Part shown: in pieces, positions 1 through 6,723 of the stretch
Layout of the letters: every line of letters starts with the position of its first letter
How positions within the stretch are numbered: the first letter of the stretch is position 1
DNA from: CAYUHZ01 sp964444625
GTDB lineage: Bacteria > Patescibacteriota > Patescibacteriia > Patescibacteriales > GWC2-42-12
Reading direction: 5' to 3'
DNA length: 23,337 nucleotides
Assembly: GCA_964444625.1 (NCBI GenBank)
Contig: CAYUHZ010000010.1
Span: forward strand, 1-23,337
Translations under genes and position numbers: made by a program
Notes under the pieces: model-generated
The model's input: the letters and a program-made list of their open reading frames with translations, nothing else
Databases searched by the model: none
Told to the model about the DNA's origin: nothing

Positions 1-102
1 TTTGCTTCAGCTTATCACGAAGACCGCGACCTGTTAATTCTTTTATATCATTATGTTAAATCCAAAATTAACCCAAAAAGAAGAAATTGTTTTGACGGTT
101 AA
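1..102 (+). CDS. Possible 3' end of an upstream gene (partial)
   Basis: Reading from the first base, an open frame of 33 codons runs to a TAA at 100-102 and would overlap the next gene by 50 nt. The peptide begins FASAYHEDRDLLILLYHYV, which looks protein-like, with an acidic stretch followed by a hydrophobic helix. The last part, inside the overlap, is lysine/arginine-rich and less convincing. I recognise no family. An open frame this short could be chance, so this is only a candidate for the tail of a gene that starts outside the window. Confidence 0.22.
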   Translation, partial: FASAYHEDRDLLILLYHYVKSKINPKRRNCFDG

Positions 103-1702
103 TGAAGCTACTAAACAGTTGTTTCAATTGGTTTATAAAGGCAAGAATCAATCGGAAGAAAAAAATGACGACAGCCCAAAAATCAGGGTTTCCGAATTGA
201 TTTCAAAGATGGCTTTTTATTATGAAAAAATCAGGAATTCGGTTGATTATAAAGAAGAGCATTTATTAAGAAAGGCGGCAATTGAAAGAATATTGAAGAG
301 GCAAATTGTTATTCAAACAGCAAAAAACGGCAAAGAAATAGCAAGGCATTTATTGGTAGAACTAATCAGGGCTTCATATTTGTCCAACAATACGATTGCC
401 GAAAGTAAGATTGACGAGGTGGGGCAAATTATTGAAAAGTATATAAAATTGAAAAATTATTATAACAGTCAAATTAAAAATAAAGAAAATGAGTCGCGCA
501 ACAAAACTGCTAATTGGATAATCAGCATGGCGGCCTGCGAGATTGAAGAAAATATTTGCAGCAACCAATTGGACAAAATCGTGGTTGACAGCATGTATCA
601 GATTTTAATTAAAAATATAATTTTGCCACAGGGATTGCCATATGAAAAAGACAAGGAAATACAGGTCTTGGTCGCTATATACAGAAATTATTTGAAATAC
701 GACCAGGCCATGATTGACTTTTTACTGCTTAAATACTATCAAGCAAATTGGCTGGAAGCGGGCGAAGATACGATCATTGAATTAGGTGGAAAAATAAATA
801 AACTGCGCCAAGCAATCGGTTGGCAGGCCGAGCACCCTTTGTCCGGGCAGATGAATCGTATTATCAGTCGATATACAGTTTTTTATTCAATATTGATAGA
901 TGCCATCAGAGAGGACCCGATAGGCCTCTATCAAAGTATCAAAAACGATCCAAAGGTATTCCTTCGAGCAATCAAGAAAGTTTGCAGCAAAAGATACGAT
1001 ATTGCCAAGAAAAAATTAGGCAGGGCCGCTGTGAGAAGTATTATCTATATTTTTATAACCAAAATGGTTTTGGCGTTAATTTTGGAGATACCTGCCACTC
1101 TTTGGTTGGGCGAAGTGGTAAACTATCTCTCATTATCAATTAATATTTGTTTTCCACCGCTTCTTTTATTTATGATAGTTTTGTTTACTCGGGTTCCATC
1201 AGAAGATAATACCGATAAAATAATCAATGGAATAAATGAAATTGTATTTGATGAAAAAAAGCGCAAAGAACCTTTCCAGCTGAGGCAGCCAGGGAAGCGC
1301 GGTGGTTTTATGAATGTCGTTTTCAGCTTGATCTATGCCGTTACCTTTTTCCTGTCATTCGGATTAGTTATTTGGGCCTTGGATAAAATGCATTTTACGG
1401 TAGTTAGTATTTTGATTTTTTTGTTCTTTTTAACTTTAGTAAGTTTTTTTGGCATACGTATCAGGAAAGTTGCGCGTGAATTGGTTATCGTTGAGAGCAA
1501 GGAAAATATCATGAATTTCTTGGTAGATTTTTTTTATGTTCCTATTGTGGCTGTCGGCAAATGGTTGAATGAAAAATTTTCCCACGTTAATCTTTTCGTT
1601 TTTATCTTGGATTTTATTATCGAGGCGCCTTTCAAGATTTTTGTTGATATAGCAGAAGAGTGGACCAGATATGTCAAGGAGAGAAAAGAGGAAATAATTT
1701 AA
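53..1702 (+). CDS. Multi-pass membrane protein of unknown function (549 aa)
   Basis: The first ~325 residues are soluble, helix-rich and charged, with no motif I can name. They are followed by hydrophobic segments at about residues 328-350, 358-382, 419-441 and 448-468. A further amphipathic/hydrophobic stretch lies at about 490-530, ending in a charged tail (YVKERKEEII). There is no signal peptide, so the large N-terminal part is probably cytoplasmic with the C-terminal third in the membrane. The ATG at 53 opens a continuous frame; the start is not otherwise supported because there is no clear ribosome binding site. It stands before the rsmI cluster but is separated from it by a mobile element and 218 nt, so co-transcription is uncertain. 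I recognise no characterised homologue. Its size, organisation and setting fit a lineage-specific envelope protein, which is inference only. Confidence 0.8.
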   Translation: MLNPKLTQKEEIVLTVNEATKQLFQLVYKGKNQSEEKNDDSPKIRVSELISKMAFYYEKIRNSVDYKEEHLLRKAAIERILKRQIVIQTAKNGKEIARHLLVELIRASYLSNNTIAESKIDEVGQIIEKYIKLKNYYNSQIKNKENESRNKTANWIISMAACEIEENICSNQLDKIVVDSMYQILIKNIILPQGLPYEKDKEIQVLVAIYRNYLKYDQAMIDFLLLKYYQANWLEAGEDTIIELGGKINKLRQAIGWQAEHPLSGQMNRIISRYTVFYSILIDAIREDPIGLYQSIKNDPKVFLRAIKKVCSKRYDIAKKKLGRAAVRSIIYIFITKMVLALILEIPATLWLGEVVNYLSLSINICFPPLLLFMIVLFTRVPSEDNTDKIINGINEIVFDEKKRKEPFQLRQPGKRGGFMNVVFSLIYAVTFFLSFGLVIWALDKMHFTVVSILIFLFFLTLVSFFGIRIRKVARELVIVESKENIMNFLVDFFYVPIVAVGKWLNEKFSHVNLFVFILDFIIEAPFKIFVDIAEEWTRYVKERKEEII

Positions 1703-1707
1703 GAATA

Positions 1708-1820
1708 GGCACTGTCGCCAAACTTGGAGCAAAATTTGAAAATAACCACTAAAATTAGCTTTTTAGTTGTTAAAAATGCTTAAAAAATTTGTGCCAATAT
1801 TAGCCATTGGCGACAGCACC
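1708..1820. mobile_element. MITE-like palindromic element, 113 bp
   Basis: The ends form an imperfect inverted repeat: GGCACTGTCGCCAA at 1708-1721 against TTGGCGACAGCACC at 1807-1820, 12 of 14 positions complementary. The interior is also palindromic, with CTAAAA at 1749-1754 facing TTTTAG at 1761-1766 and matched A/T-rich arms outside it. Immediately outside both ends lies GAATA (1703-1707 and 1821-1825), as expected for a 5-bp target duplication. There is no coding capacity. The terminus resembles the GGCACTGTTGCAAA ends of IS6-type elements, but those make 8-bp duplications, so the parent family is open. The left end lies directly after the stop codon of the membrane-protein gene. Confidence 0.7.
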
Positions 1821-1825
1821 GAATA

Positions 1826-1920
1826 ATGACGAATTTCCAATAACGAATGACAAATAAAGCAAATATTATCATTTTAATTTGAGCTCATTTTGTCATGGAA
1901 TTTAGACATTTTTAATTTTT
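1826..1920. repeat. A/T-rich spacer with degenerate short repeats before rsmI
   Basis: Between the MITE and rsmI the sequence contains related short words (AATGACGAAT, AACGAATGAC, GTCATGGAAT) on both strands. They resemble the low-complexity interspersed repeats seen in other spacers of this window, near 5059 and 13748. I find no convincing promoter hexamers and no terminator here. Confidence 0.3.
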
Positions 1921-2718
1921 ATGCCCACCCTATATATCGTAGCCACGCCTATCGGCAATCTGGAAGATATTAGCTTCCGAGCTATCCGCATATTAAGCGA
2001 GGTTGATTTTGTTCTGTGCGAAGATACTAGAGTAACTAAGGTTTTATTGGACCACTACAAGATCAATACGCCAACCATGAGCTATCATCAACATTCTGAT
2101 TTGAAGCAGACAGAAAAAATCATCGCCATGCTGGACGGAGGGAAAAATATCGCCTTGGTGAGCGATGCCGGTACGCCCGGCATATCCGATCCGGGCGGGA
2201 AATTAGTGCAAGCGGTTTTGGAAAAACTGGGCGACGATATCAAAGCTGAATCAGTACCGGGCCCTTCGGCGGCTACCGCCGCCTTGTCTATTTCTGGCAT
2301 TCCGACCGACAAATTCGTCTTCATGGGATTTCCGCCGCACAAGAAGGGCAGGCAAACTTTTATCAGCAAAATTCTTGACAGCGAATATCCGGTAGTCGTT
2401 TATGAATCAAAACACAGGATCATCAAATTTTTGGAAGAATTAAAAAGCTTAGCCAAAGAAAAAGAGAGAGAGGATAGCGAAAGAATTAGGAATTATGAAT
2501 TAAGGATTAGGGGGAGAAAGGAGTTGCTCAGTAAAAAAATGAAAGCAACTGTAAACCAAAAATTTCAAGCCGCCAATCTGACTTCGGTGGTAGTTTGCCG
2601 GGAATTATCAAAGATGCACGAAACAGTTTATCGGGGCGATATCGAGACGATTATTGAGAAAATAACCGCGGATAAGAATGACCAAAAAGGGGAGTTTACG
2701 GTAATTATAGGTAAATAA
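1921..2718 (+). CDS. rsmI: 16S rRNA (cytidine-1402 2'-O)-methyltransferase RsmI
   Basis: RsmI transfers a methyl group from S-adenosylmethionine to the ribose of 16S rRNA C1402 in the decoding centre. The protein (265 aa) shows the tetrapyrrole-methylase fold signatures: LYIVATPIGNLEDIS (4-18), CEDTR (33-37), LVSDAGTPGISDPG (79-92), VPGPSAATAAL (112-122) and FMGFPPHKKGR (134-144). The C-terminal CRELSKMHETVYRG (226-239) is also typical. Residues ~179-219 form a charged insertion not usual for the family. Part of it is encoded by repeat-like DNA (2481-2510). The small C-terminal domain of longer homologues is absent. The start matches the family N-terminus exactly. The gene is followed after 10 nt by the PHP gene, suggesting one transcript. 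Confidence 0.95.
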   Translation: MPTLYIVATPIGNLEDISFRAIRILSEVDFVLCEDTRVTKVLLDHYKINTPTMSYHQHSDLKQTEKIIAMLDGGKNIALVSDAGTPGISDPGGKLVQAVLEKLGDDIKAESVPGPSAATAALSISGIPTDKFVFMGFPPHKKGRQTFISKILDSEYPVVVYESKHRIIKFLEELKSLAKEKEREDSERIRNYELRIRGRKELLSKKMKATVNQKFQAANLTSVVVCRELSKMHETVYRGDIETIIEKITADKNDQKGEFTVIIGK

Positions 2719-2728
2719 AATTAAGTTT

Positions 2729-3454
2729 ATGTTAAAAATCGATTTACATATCCATACTATAGCTAGCGGTCATGCAAATTGTACTTTAGTCGAATATATC
2801 AACCAGGCAAAGAAAAATAAAATGAAAACTATCGGTATCACAGATCATGGTCCAGCCAATAGTGAAACCGTGGTGACGGAAATTTATTTTACAGAATTGA
2901 TGAGGATTCCCAAAAAAGTTAAAGGCATAAGAATATTAAAAGGTATCGAGGCCAATATAATCGGGGATGGTCAGATCGATATTTCCAGCAAAGCGATAAA
3001 CCAGATGGACTATGTGATGGCCGGTATGCATAAACATGCGGGATTTGTCGATCAGGGCAGCGAGAAAAATACGGCGGCGATAATTAATCTGATAAAATCA
3101 GGAAATATCGACATCCTAACCCATCCCTTCGTGATGAATTTTAATGTCGACATAGAAAAGATCGCGCATGCCGCCTGTCAAAACGATGTTTTGCTTGAAG
3201 TTAACGCCTTTTATTTAACGGGCATAAGGGGTCCGGAGAAACATTTGGAAAACCTAACCAATTTAAAAAAAATTATTAAAATAGTGAAAGAGCATAAGAA
3301 AAAAGTTATAGTCAACAGCGATGCTCATAACATCTGGGAGTTGGGCGATGACAGTTGTTTGAAAAAAATCAAAAAAGAGATCGGTTTGAGCGAAGATATG
3401 ATAATCAATAACTATCCCAAATTATTATTCCAGCAACTTAATATCAAAAATTAA
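2729..3454 (+). CDS. PHP-domain metal-dependent phosphoesterase, YcdX-like
   Basis: The 241-aa protein is a single PHP (polymerase and histidinol phosphatase) domain. Such proteins hydrolyse phosphoesters at a multinuclear metal site. Visible ligand motifs, in order: DLHIHT (5-10, His7 and His9), TDHG (38-41), GIEAN (72-76, Glu74), MHKH (100-103), LTHPF (130-134, His132) and NSDAH (196-200, Asp198 and His200). All expected ligands appear present, so it should be active. The pattern resembles the YcdX group and is less like HisK or the PolC PHP domains. The physiological substrate cannot be read from sequence. It lies 10 nt after rsmI and 5 nt before the metG remnant, consistent with an operon. 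Confidence 0.85.
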   Translation: MLKIDLHIHTIASGHANCTLVEYINQAKKNKMKTIGITDHGPANSETVVTEIYFTELMRIPKKVKGIRILKGIEANIIGDGQIDISSKAINQMDYVMAGMHKHAGFVDQGSEKNTAAIINLIKSGNIDILTHPFVMNFNVDIEKIAHAACQNDVLLEVNAFYLTGIRGPEKHLENLTNLKKIIKIVKEHKKKVIVNSDAHNIWELGDDSCLKKIKKEIGLSEDMIINNYPKLLFQQLNIKN

Positions 3455-3459
3455 TTTTT

Positions 3460-3849
3460 ATGGCCAATAAATACTATATTACTACCACCTTGCCTTATAT
3501 AAATTCCAACCCTCACATTGGTTTTGTTTTGGAAGTGGTGCGTGCTGATGCGATGGCCAATTTGATTATTCATTTTACTCAAGCAATGGAACAATTCAAA
3601 CCCGATGAAGCGCTCAAAATTTTGTGGGACAAACTAAGAGCCGATGACGAGATATTGACTCAGCAGCAACCATGGAAATTGACAGATAAAAACGAGCTTA
3701 AGAAAATACTGGAACCCGTTGCGCAGGATATTTTGAATACGGCCTTTTTATTGAGATCGCTGCTCCCCGATACAGCGGCAAGATTTATCAAGCAATTTAG
3801 CGCAAATAAGATAATAAAAGACGAATCTTTGTTTCTTCGTCTTAGTTAG
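3460..3849 (+). pseudogene. metG: Methionyl-tRNA synthetase remnant with large in-frame internal deletion
   Basis: The first ~33 residues are a normal MetRS N-terminus: YYITTTLPYINSNPHIGF with the class I HIGH-type motif (HIGF, 19-22), then VVRADA. At about residue 34-37 the sequence jumps to the anticodon-binding domain (AMEQF..DEALKILWDKLR, then PWKLTDKNELKKIL and LLPDTAARFIKQF). Almost the whole catalytic domain, including the KMSKS loop and connective peptide, is missing: 129 residues against roughly 500. The frame stays open across the junction (near 3560), so it may still be transcribed and translated, but it cannot charge tRNA. A functional metG must exist elsewhere, unless the deletion is an assembly error. 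It lies between the PHP and cvpA-like genes, 5 nt and 12 nt away. Confidence 0.85.
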
Positions 3850-3861
3850 CAAGATAAAACT

Positions 3862-4377
3862 ATGACCATACTTGACGGCATACTATTGGCAATACTTTCC
3901 GGTTTTGTTTTTTATGGTTTATTTTTTGGTTTAATTAGAACTATCGGCTCGCTGGTGGGCGTGATAGTAGGCACTTGGGCGGCGGCGTCCTTGTTTCTTC
4001 CGGCTTTTTATTGGACGCAAAATTTATTTTTTGGTTATAATACTATCGGTAAAGTTGTCTGTTTTTTGATCATTTTTTCTTTAACTAACCGTTTAGCTTG
4101 CTTTCTTTTCGCCTTGCTGGATAAAATATTTAATATTGTCGCTATCATCCCTTTCGTAAAAACCATCAATCGTTTGGCTGGCGCCGCCTTGGGGTTAATC
4201 GAGGGAGGTTTGGCTATTGGTTTAGCGCTTTATATTATTTCCAGCAACTGGGTACTGGGAGGTTGGTTCGCGGAAATATTAGCGCAGTCAGATATCGCTG
4301 CTTATTTATTAGATTTTATTGGTATTTTAAAGCCCTATTTTCCAGAAATAATGAAAAGATTGCAAGAATTAATTTAA
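3862..4377 (+). CDS. CvpA-family membrane protein
   Basis: This 171-aa protein has four hydrophobic segments, at about residues 3-25, 28-50, 60-85 and 103-130, with the pattern of the CvpA/colicin V production family: ILDGILLAILSGF at the N-terminus, GLIRTIGSLVGVIVGTWAA, and a glycine-rich third/fourth helix pair (RLAGAALGLIEGGLAIGLAL). CvpA proteins sit in the inner membrane; the best known affects colicin V production and envelope stress, but the molecular function is unclear. The start at 3862 lies 12 nt after the metG remnant. The C-terminal amphipathic tail ends in MKRLQELI. Family assignment is good; the role here is unknown. Confidence 0.75.
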   Translation: MTILDGILLAILSGFVFYGLFFGLIRTIGSLVGVIVGTWAAASLFLPAFYWTQNLFFGYNTIGKVVCFLIIFSLTNRLACFLFALLDKIFNIVAIIPFVKTINRLAGAALGLIEGGLAIGLALYIISSNWVLGGWFAEILAQSDIAAYLLDFIGILKPYFPEIMKRLQELI

Positions 4378-4458
4378 GCCAGTATTTTATTCCAAAAAGC
4401 AGGAGTAAGCCCAGCTTTTATCCTGATTTGAGGTGGTCTAAGCAGTAAAATTAAAAAT

Positions 4459-5059
4459 ATGGAAATAATAAAGATAAATTTAAACAGAATCGTTTCTACT
4501 AAACTTGATCGAATAGTAAAATTTTTTCCCAAGGCAAGGTGATTGTTTGTCCAACTGACACCATCTACTGACACCATCTATGGTTTTAGTTGTTTGGTTA
4601 CAGCTAAAAAAACTATCAAAAAAATCAGAAAAATTAAACGTCGCGACGAAAGGCCAATGATAATTCTTGTCAGCGACTTATCAATGGCAAAAGAATATTG
4701 CGAAACCAGTCCCGATCAAGAGAGGTATTTGAAATCTGTTTGGCCTTGTCCGGTCACGGCAATTTTGGAAAAAAACCTTACCAGCGGAAGTATCGGGAGG
4801 CGGGAAAATGGTTGCCGTCCGTTGCCCGAATAATAATTTTTTAAAGAAGCTGATTTTAAAAACAGAACAACCGATTGTTTCCACTAGTTTGAATATCAAC
4901 GGACAAGAACCGCTTAATAATTTAGATGAGATTGAGTTATATTTTAAGCATCAGTTGCCTGATTTGGCGGTGGACACTGGGAAAAGCAGAAGAAAAAAAC
5001 CGTCAAAAATAATTGATATAACGGATATGGCGAATATTAGAGTAATTCGTAGACAATAA
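4459..5059 (+). pseudogene. tsaC: Threonylcarbamoyl-AMP synthase (TsaC/YrdC/Sua5) pseudogene, frameshifted
   Basis: TsaC makes the threonylcarbamoyl-adenylate used for t6A37 in ANN-decoding tRNAs. Conserved blocks are visible but scattered over three frames: the N-terminus from ATG 4459, KVIVCPTDTI around 4536-4565, TIYGF then RRDERPMIILVSD and SVWPCPVTAILE, then after another shift LPAEVSGGGKMVAVRCP and IVSTSLNINGQEPL, ending at TAA 5057-5059. Lesions: a one-base loss in the T/C run before 4530, giving TGA at 4540-4542; a tandem 13-bp duplication (ACTGACACCATCT at 4554-4566 and 4567-4579); and a shift in the A run near 4771-4777. The usual WPGPVT motif also reads WPCPVT. Homopolymer lesions alone could be sequencing errors, but the duplication argues for real decay. 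Confidence 0.85.
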
Positions 5060-5153
5060 TTTTCAATTTATAATTTTTAAACAAAGGCTTAATTTTTTAA
5101 TTAATTCGTTCAGTTATTAATTTTTTAAAATTAGAAATAAAAATTAGAATTTT
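5060..5153. repeat. A/T-rich spacer with 12-bp direct repeat
   Basis: The spacer between the tsaC remnant and tatD contains TTAATTTTTTAA twice (near 5091 and 5118) and begins with the word TTTTCAATT that recurs at 13748. No promoter or terminator is convincing. Confidence 0.35.
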
Positions 5154-5993
5154 ATGCTGATAGACACTCACGCTCATGTTAATTTCAATGCTTACAAAGA
5201 AGATGCCGACGAAGTCATCAAGAAGGCGCTGAATGAAAAAGTTTGGATGATTTTGGTCGGTTCGGAATATAAAACGTCCAAGCGCGCCCTGGAATACGCG
5301 AATAAATATCAGAGCGGGGTTTTTTCCGCAGTCGGCCTTCATCCAATACATGTTCATGATGTCAAGGCGATAGGAGATGACTATAGTCTTGACAGTCGGG
5401 CCGAAGAGTTCAGTTATGACGCTTATGAAAAACTAGCTCAATTTAAAAAAGTGGTGGCGGTCGGTGAAATCGGTTTGGATTATTGTCATATTGATTTAAA
5501 GCAAGATGTTCCCGCGATCAAGGAGGAGCAAAAAAAAGTTTTCCTTCAGCAGTTGTTATTGGCGCTTAATTTAAAAAAACCAGTAATTATTCATTCACGG
5601 CAATCAAGCGACGATTTAATCCCATTGCTGAAGGATTTCAAGAGAAAAAATAAGTCGCTATTTTCAAAAGATGAGCCTTGGGGAGTAGTGCATTGCTACT
5701 CTGAAGGCCTTGATGCCGCATGGGAATATTTTTCGCTCGGCCTGATGTTGTCTTTTACCGGTTTGATTACCTTTAGCCAATCTTATGATGAATTGTTAAA
5801 AAAAGTCCCGTTGGAAAAAATTATGGTAGAGACTGATTGCCCCTATTTGACACCGGAACCATTTCGCGGCAAGCGTAATGAGCCCTTATTGGTCAAATAT
5901 GTAGCGCAAAAAATCGCTAGCATCAAGAACATCAGTCAAGAAAAAATGGAAGGAATTACCACGCAAAACGCCAGGAGTTTATTTAGGATTTAA
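5154..5993 (+). CDS. tatD: TatD-family metal-dependent deoxyribonuclease
   Basis: TatD enzymes are cytoplasmic TIM-barrel metal hydrolases with 3'-5' exonuclease activity on DNA, linked to DNA repair and turnover. The 279-aa protein carries the expected motifs in order: DTHAHVN (4-10, HxH metal ligands), AVGLHPIH, VAVGEIGLDYCH (catalytic Glu), KPVIIHSRQ, VVHCYSEG and VETDCPYLTPEP (final Asp ligand). The C-terminus (NARSLFRI) is typical. An acidic insertion (~residues 73-90) lies after GLHP. The ATG at 5154 matches the family start. In many bacteria tatD adjoins metG; here the metG remnant lies 1.3 kb upstream, in keeping with an ancestral metG-tatD neighbourhood. Confidence 0.93.
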   Translation: MLIDTHAHVNFNAYKEDADEVIKKALNEKVWMILVGSEYKTSKRALEYANKYQSGVFSAVGLHPIHVHDVKAIGDDYSLDSRAEEFSYDAYEKLAQFKKVVAVGEIGLDYCHIDLKQDVPAIKEEQKKVFLQQLLLALNLKKPVIIHSRQSSDDLIPLLKDFKRKNKSLFSKDEPWGVVHCYSEGLDAAWEYFSLGLMLSFTGLITFSQSYDELLKKVPLEKIMVETDCPYLTPEPFRGKRNEPLLVKYVAQKIASIKNISQEKMEGITTQNARSLFRI

Positions 5994-6007
5994 TCCCAAC
6001 AAACACC

Positions 6008-6217
6008 AATAAAACACGTGCCTTGACTTTATTTTAGGTTTTTGCTAAATTAAAATTAATCTNNNNNNNNNNNNNNNNNNNNNNNNNNNNNNNNNNNNNN
6101 NNNNNNNNNNNNNNNNNNNNNNNNNNNNNNNNNNNNNNNNNNNNNNNNNNNNNNNNNNNNNNAATAAAACACGTGCCTTGACTTTATTTTAGGTTTTTGC
6201 TAAATTAAAATTAATCT
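6008..6217. other. Scaffold gap (100 N) flanked by an identical 55-bp sequence
   Basis: Positions 6063-6162 are exactly 100 N. The 55 bases before the gap (6008-6062) are repeated exactly after it (6163-6217). Exactly 100 N is a common placeholder length, and 55 is a common assembler k-mer size, so the two contig ends probably overlap and should be merged into one copy. A real tandem repeat of unknown size cannot be excluded. Confidence 0.9.
6178..6206 (+). promoter_or_regulatory. Promoter of the str operon (rpsL-rpsG-fusA)
   Basis: A sigma-70-type promoter: -35 TTGACT at 6178-6183 (5/6), a 17-bp spacer, and -10 TAAATT at 6201-6206 (4/6). Transcription would start near 6213, about 60 nt before rpsL. 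The same hexamers occur at 6023-6051 in the duplicated gap flank, which is probably the same site counted twice. Confidence 0.65.
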
Positions 6218-6223
6218 TCATAT

Positions 6224-6241
6224 ATCCCGAATGGTCGGGAT
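6224..6241 (+). promoter_or_regulatory. Leader hairpin upstream of rpsL
   Basis: ATCCCGA (6224-6230) pairs perfectly with TCGGGAT (6235-6241) around a 4-nt loop (ATGG). A T-rich run follows (6241-6270). In the predicted 5' UTR this could act as an attenuator or protect the mRNA; which one cannot be told from sequence. Confidence 0.5.
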
Positions 6242-6274
6242 TTATTTTAGTTTTTTTATCATTTTTTCATTATT

Positions 6275-6700
6275 ATGCCAACAGTAAATCAATTAATTCG
6301 CAAAAGCAGAATTTTTACTAAGCACAAGAGCAAATCTCCGGCTTTGCAAAACACTTTAGACACTCTGCATCGCAAAAGAACGGATCTGCCCAAGGGCGCG
6401 CCTTTTAAACGTGGCGTTTGTTTGAAAGTTACCACAACCACCCCGAAAAAACCGAATTCTGCTCTACGGAAAATAGCTCGCGTACGTTTGTCTAATGGTA
6501 TGGAAGTGACCGCATATATCCCGGGCGTTGGTCATAATTTGCAAGAGCATTCAATCGTCTTAGTTAAGGGCGGCAGGACGCCTGATTTGCCTGGTGTGCG
6601 ATACAAAGTTATTCGCGGCGTTTACGATACGCAAGGAGTTCAGGGCAGGAAACAATCCAGATCTTGTTATGGCGCCAAGAAAGAAAAAGCTAAAAAATAA
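6275..6700 (+). CDS. rpsL: 30S ribosomal protein S12 (uS12)
   Basis: S12 lies at the decoding centre of the 30S subunit and controls accuracy. Signature blocks: MPTVNQLIRK at the start, TTTTPKKPNSALRK (53-66) and GHNLQEHSIVLVKGG (86-100), then PDLPGVRYKVIRG. Lysines 58 and 59 correspond to E. coli K42/K43 and Asp104 to D88 (the beta-methylthiolation site in E. coli); none carries a known streptomycin-resistance change. Compared with E. coli there is a ~16-residue longer loop between residues 15 and 45, giving 141 aa against 124. The lysine-rich tail is short. The gene is the first of the str operon and is 23 nt from rpsG. Confidence 0.98.
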   Translation: MPTVNQLIRKSRIFTKHKSKSPALQNTLDTLHRKRTDLPKGAPFKRGVCLKVTTTTPKKPNSALRKIARVRLSNGMEVTAYIPGVGHNLQEHSIVLVKGGRTPDLPGVRYKVIRGVYDTQGVQGRKQSRSCYGAKKEKAKK

Positions 6701-6723
6701 TAATAACCATTTTTTAATAAAAT

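Noticed and set aside
820..1143. 107-aa open frame on the plus strand inside the membrane-protein gene
   Set aside because: Out of frame with a longer continuous gene; composition is not protein-like and no motif is visible.
1703..1830. MITE palindrome as an intrinsic terminator for the upstream gene
   Set aside because: The long inverted ends with flanking direct repeats fit a mobile element better, although it could incidentally terminate transcription.
6008..6217. Tandem promoters or a repeat array around the N gap
   Set aside because: The 55-bp identity with exactly 100 N is better explained as an unmerged contig overlap.
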